Origin: Anaerolineae bacterium
GTDB taxonomy: Bacteria > Chloroflexota > Anaerolineae > Anaerolineales > Villigracilaceae
Assembly: GCA_003524705.1 (NCBI GenBank)
Contig: DQGV01000082.1
Coordinates: 1-8,108, forward strand
DNA length: 8,108 nt
Direction of reading: 5' to 3'
Both the position numbers and the translations under genes were made by a program. Shown here piece by piece: positions 5,017 through 8,108 of this stretch. Each line of letters begins with the position of its first letter. Position 1 is the stretch's first letter. Below the pieces are notes generated by a model, which was given only the letters and a program-made list of their open reading frames with translations, was not told where the DNA came from and searched no databases.

Positions 5017-7527
5017 ATGGCAACTCCGAAACGCAAGCCCAAGAATAAATCTAAGAAAGCACAACCAACTGCAAGTGAGGTTGAGTTTTCGATTAAGGCT
5101 GGCACAAAAGCAACTCTTACCATTGAAGCAGGGGAAGAGAAAGATGGTGAGATTCCTGTGCGAATCCGCTTAGAAAGTGGGAAACATGCTAAAGGTGGTT
5201 TGACTCAGGTTGAGGTCAGACAAGAGGCGGAAGGTCATAAAAATTTATTTCAAAGAATTGCTCAATTGCCTTTCATTAAAAAATACAGTTTGCCAATGTG
5301 GTTATTTTTGGGAGCAATATTTATTTATCTTATTACTCGTTTAATCGGTTTATCTCAATTCCCAATTTATTTTTTTGTTGATGAAGCTTTGCAATCACAA
5401 TTTGCAGAAGACCTTATTAATTATAATTTCCGTGACCCTTATGGCATTTGGTTCCCACCTGCTTTTCGTAACAATGAGTATTTCACATTAGGCATGGGTG
5501 TTTATTTACAGGTTTTGCCTTATTTGATTTTTGGCAAATCGGCAGTGGTTACACGGGCTACCTCCGCAATTATTTCTGTCATCGCGGCAATTTCAGTGGG
5601 GTTAATTTTACGCGATGCCGTTAAAACAAAATATTGGTGGGTTGGTGTTTTATTTTTATCCATTACGCCTACATGGTTTTTACACTCGCGCACTGCATGG
5701 GAAATGACAGAGTTCACTGCCTTTTATGCTGGTGCATTATGCGCTTATACATTTTATAGAATTAAATCTCCTAACTATTTATATTTGGCAATTGTGTTTG
5801 GCGCATTTGGGTTTTATACGTATAGCCCTGGTCAAGTATTGGTACCATTTACTGCCTTTGCGCTTTTTATTTTTGACTTGAAATATCATTGGCAAAATCG
5901 TCGCACTGTTTTATTTGGTGCAATTTTATTAGGTTTACTTACTATTCAATATTTTCGCTTCCGCGCTCTAGACCCTGATAATGCAGTTGCACATTTACAA
6001 AACCTCGGCTCGTACTTGTTTGCAGATATTTCTGTATGGGAAAAAGTAAAAATATATTTCTCTCAATATTTTTATGGGCTGAGCCCATGGTATTGGTATT
6101 TCCCTGCCTTAGATGAAATTCCGCGCCATATTATGAAGGGATATGGGCAGATTATGATGTGGACTTTACCCTTTGCATTATTTGGGTTGATTGAAACCAT
6201 TCGCCGCATGCGTGAACCTGTATTTCGCATCATTCTTACGGGTTTTCTTGCGGCGCCAGTGGCAACCGCTTTTGTCGCAGTCGGCATTTCGCGCACCATG
6301 TGTTTTGTTGCCATAGCGGCTATCCTTACTAGCATTGGGTTTGATAAATTGTTAGCATGGGTTGAAAACCCATCCCAACAATTGAATAGTTGGTTGCAAA
6401 TATCAACATCTCGTGTAAAAGTTTTATTGGCAATAAATATTTTTATATTCACCTCTGTTTTTGCTTTATCCCTAGAAAAGTCAATAGATAAAGTTGTAAT
6501 TATTTTCATCGCATTTATATTTGCTTTACAGATTTCAGGTTTGTTAGGTCTAGTTGCACAGCGAATAACAAATTCTAACATCAACAAGAAAATAAAAACT
6601 TGGAATATTTCATCAATTCTGATTTCATGGATTGTTTTTATTGCCTTATGTGGCGTGAATGTTTTTATGCTCATAGATGCGCTGAAAAATGGACCCACTT
6701 GGTTTAAAGACTATAACTTACATGGGATGCAATATGGAGCTTTTCAAGTGTTTGAACCAGTCAAGCAATATGTGGAAGAACACCCCAGCACACAAGTATT
6801 CTTCTCTCCTAGTTGGACTAATGGGGCAGATATCATTGTTCGTTTCTTTTTAGGTGATGATACACCTATCAAGTTTCATAGTATCGTTGGTTATATAGAA
6901 AACAATCTACCAATCCCTGAAAACTCACTTTTTGTTATGACCAAAGAAGAATACGATGTAGCAGTTCAGAGCGAAAAACTTGCAGATTTCCAAATTGAAA
7001 AAACTATCCCTTGCCCAGACGGAACAAATTGTTTCTACTTCGTTCGTTTAAAGTATTCAAATGTTGCCGAAGAATTGTTTGCTCAAGAAAAAGCAATTCG
7101 CGAACAAATGCAAGAATCGACTATAAAAATAAACGGGGAGGATGTAAAAGTCCGGCACACTTATCTTGAAGCCAATGACCAAAGCTTAAATATGCAATTG
7201 GTTTTTGATGGGAACCCGTACACCAATGCCAAAACCTACGAAGCAAATCCATTCGTCATGGAACTTACTTTCCCGTCAATGCGAACCATCAATGGATTTT
7301 CTATCGTTATTGGTTCAGCAACTGTCAGAATTACACTTATAGGCTATGAATTTCCCGGTGACGACCCTATTACTTATCAGTTTGAAGGGCAAGGAGCATT
7401 AGAGTCACCCGAATTATCTTTTGACTTTCCTGAGCCTATGAATGTAAAAATTTTGCATATTGAACAATTAGATATTTATGCAAGTGAACCAACCAAAAAC
7501 CACATCTGGGAAATTACATTTAGATAA
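5017..7527 (+). CDS. GT-C fold membrane glycosyltransferase (GT39/GT83-like) with C-terminal discoidin-like domain
   Basis: An 836-residue integral membrane protein that probably moves a sugar from a polyprenyl-phosphate donor to an acceptor on the outer face of the membrane, as ArnT/PMT-type enzymes do. Residues 1-90 are a hydrophilic, Lys-rich cytoplasmic tail. The first membrane helix is about 93-110, and the first outer loop carries the acidic pair D122-E123 (FFVDEALQSQ), the expected catalytic or metal site of GT-C enzymes. About ten further hydrophobic segments follow to residue 553. Residues 554-700 form a soluble outer domain (GMQYGAFQVFEPVKQYVEE, then SWTNGADIIVRFFLGDD). Residues 714-836 resemble an F5/8 type C (discoidin-like) sugar-binding module: LVFDGNPYTNAKTYEANPF, LTFPSMRTINGFSI, and the final HIWEITFR. 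ATG 5017 is the first in-frame start after a stop at 4996, but has a poor ribosome site of its own. Acceptor and donor are unknown; the upstream inhibitor gene is its likely operon partner. Confidence 0.88.
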   Translation: MATPKRKPKNKSKKAQPTASEVEFSIKAGTKATLTIEAGEEKDGEIPVRIRLESGKHAKGGLTQVEVRQEAEGHKNLFQRIAQLPFIKKYSLPMWLFLGAIFIYLITRLIGLSQFPIYFFVDEALQSQFAEDLINYNFRDPYGIWFPPAFRNNEYFTLGMGVYLQVLPYLIFGKSAVVTRATSAIISVIAAISVGLILRDAVKTKYWWVGVLFLSITPTWFLHSRTAWEMTEFTAFYAGALCAYTFYRIKSPNYLYLAIVFGAFGFYTYSPGQVLVPFTAFALFIFDLKYHWQNRRTVLFGAILLGLLTIQYFRFRALDPDNAVAHLQNLGSYLFADISVWEKVKIYFSQYFYGLSPWYWYFPALDEIPRHIMKGYGQIMMWTLPFALFGLIETIRRMREPVFRIILTGFLAAPVATAFVAVGISRTMCFVAIAAILTSIGFDKLLAWVENPSQQLNSWLQISTSRVKVLLAINIFIFTSVFALSLEKSIDKVVIIFIAFIFALQISGLLGLVAQRITNSNINKKIKTWNISSILISWIVFIALCGVNVFMLIDALKNGPTWFKDYNLHGMQYGAFQVFEPVKQYVEEHPSTQVFFSPSWTNGADIIVRFFLGDDTPIKFHSIVGYIENNLPIPENSLFVMTKEEYDVAVQSEKLADFQIEKTIPCPDGTNCFYFVRLKYSNVAEELFAQEKAIREQMQESTIKINGEDVKVRHTYLEANDQSLNMQLVFDGNPYTNAKTYEANPFVMELTFPSMRTINGFSIVIGSATVRITLIGYEFPGDDPITYQFEGQGALESPELSFDFPEPMNVKILHIEQLDIYASEPTKNHIWEITFR

Positions 7528-7528
7528 T

Positions 7529-7565
7529 AAAAAGAGACTTTCATACATAATGAAAGTCTCTTTTT
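7529..7565. terminator. Strong bidirectional hairpin terminator
   Basis: A perfect 15-bp stem (AAAAAGAGACTTTCA at 7529-7543 with 7551-7565) has a 7-base loop TACATAA. Each strand ends in five T. It fills the gap between the stop of the glycosyltransferase gene (7525-7527) and that of the converging BNR gene (7568-7570). The stem base AAAAAGAGAC is shared with the hairpins at 1690 and 2965, but the top differs. Confidence 0.93.
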
Positions 7566-7567
7566 AT

Positions 7568-8108
7568 CTACTCAATCACAGCCACCTCAACCGACTGAAT
7601 CGGAGGCAGAAAATCTGCTAACAACTCATAACTATCACCTGAATCGCGCGAATAAAACAATTGACCCGTATTCGTACCAAAATAAATTCCAGCATCTTCA
7701 AACGTATCCGTAGACATAGCTTCGCGTAAAACATCTACGTAAGCAGGTTTGGGTAAACCTTTGGTTATCTTTTGCCAAGATTCACCAGCATTTTTACTAC
7801 GCCAGACAGCCAATTCACCATCAATGCTCATGTGATACTCATCGGTTTCTTCTAAGACCACATAAATTGTCTTTGGGTCAGTAGGGTGAACAGAAATTGG
7901 AAAACCAAAACGCGAAGGTAAATGACCTTCACCAATATCAATCCAATCTTCACCAGCATTATCACTACGATAGACACCACAATGATTTTGTTGATATAAA
8001 ACATTTGGATTACTAGGATGCATTGTCATCTTATGCACACATTGACCATATTCAGGAAATTTATCTGGCGAAAAATCAGCGCGCACATTTTTGTTATACG
8101 GCTTCCAA
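7568..8108 (-). CDS. BNR/Asp-box beta-propeller protein (sialidase/Ycf48-like fold), 5' partial
   Basis: The frame runs from the right edge to TAG (7568-7570), giving 179 visible C-terminal residues. It is open at the edge (WKPYNKNVRADF), so the GTG at 8086 is only the first start-like codon in view and the real start is outside. Three Asp-box type repeats are visible: SDNAGEDW (visible residues 48-55), SKNAGESW (104-111) and the degenerate SRDSGDSY (153-160), spaced by about 50 residues as in propeller blades. Between them are HPSNPNVLY and HPTDPKTIY strands, typical of WD40/YVTN/BNR-like proteins related to Ycf48-type and exo-alpha-sialidase folds. HKMTMHPSNPNVLYQQNHCG resembles a widespread bacterial group often labelled glycosyl hydrolase or sialidase, with no proven activity that I know of. 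Sialidase catalytic residues cannot be judged from this fragment. It ends two bases from the terminator at 7529-7565. Confidence 0.88.
   Translation of the reverse strand, partial: WKPYNKNVRADFSPDKFPEYGQCVHKMTMHPSNPNVLYQQNHCGVYRSDNAGEDWIDIGEGHLPSRFGFPISVHPTDPKTIYVVLEETDEYHMSIDGELAVWRSKNAGESWQKITKGLPKPAYVDVLREAMSTDTFEDAGIYFGTNTGQLFYSRDSGDSYELLADFLPPIQSVEVAVIE

Noticed and set aside
6072..6698. Minus-strand open frame of 208 codons inside the glycosyltransferase gene
   Set aside because: It is opposite a well-supported coding region, has no recognisable domain and no ribosome site I can see; a shadow frame.
8084..8086. GTG as the start of the BNR protein
   Set aside because: The frame stays open to the window edge with family-like residues (WKPYNKN), so the gene starts outside the window.

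Overview
The window reads as ordinary chromosomal DNA of a free-living bacterium. Protein character and repeat type suggest a Chloroflexota member of the Anaerolineae: an EttA-type ABC-F protein, a large GT-C membrane glycosyltransferase ending in a discoidin-like domain, a BNR-propeller protein, and a 'TCATTGCGAG...GAGATTGCTTCG' intergenic repeat of a kind I recall from such genomes. This placement is inference from memory, not a search result. There is no phage, transposase, CRISPR array, tRNA or rRNA.

Layout, left to right. (1) Positions 1-1575, plus strand: the translation factor gene ettA, missing about its first 30 codons at the window edge. (2) 1581-1725: a palindromic repeat followed by a perfect hairpin; the hairpin holds the last codons of the converging regulator gene. 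(3) 1702-2292, minus: a TetR-family regulator. It is divergent from a small four-helix membrane protein (2430-2888, plus). Between them lie a perfect 22-bp palindrome (likely operator) and a good sigma-70-type promoter. (4) 2907-3005: a partial second copy of the repeat followed by a near copy of the first hairpin. (5) 3004-4455, minus: a lipoprotein amidohydrolase. It is divergent from (6) a small chagasin-like (I42) protease-inhibitor lipoprotein (4558-4950, plus), followed after 66 bp by (7) a GT-C glycosyltransferase of 836 residues (5017-7527, plus). (8) 7529-7565: a third strong hairpin. (9) 7568 to the right edge, minus: a BNR/Asp-box beta-propeller protein, truncated at its N-terminus by the window.

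The genes alternate cleanly. All three convergent junctions (about 1.7, 3.0 and 7.55 kb) carry a compact two-way hairpin with the same base, AAAGAGAC paired with GTCTCTTT. The two divergent junctions hold the promoters. The TetR regulator and small membrane protein look like a local regulator-target pair. The amidohydrolase, the inhibitor and most of the glycosyltransferase act on the outer side of the membrane, but nothing shows that they share a pathway. ettA looks richer in G+C than the AT-rich genes that follow.

I see no clear new multi-gene system. The points most worth following are the TetR/membrane-protein cassette bounded by direct copies of the repeat-hairpin module, the shared terminator family, and the mismatch between the strong ribosome-binding site and the start codon of the glycosyltransferase.
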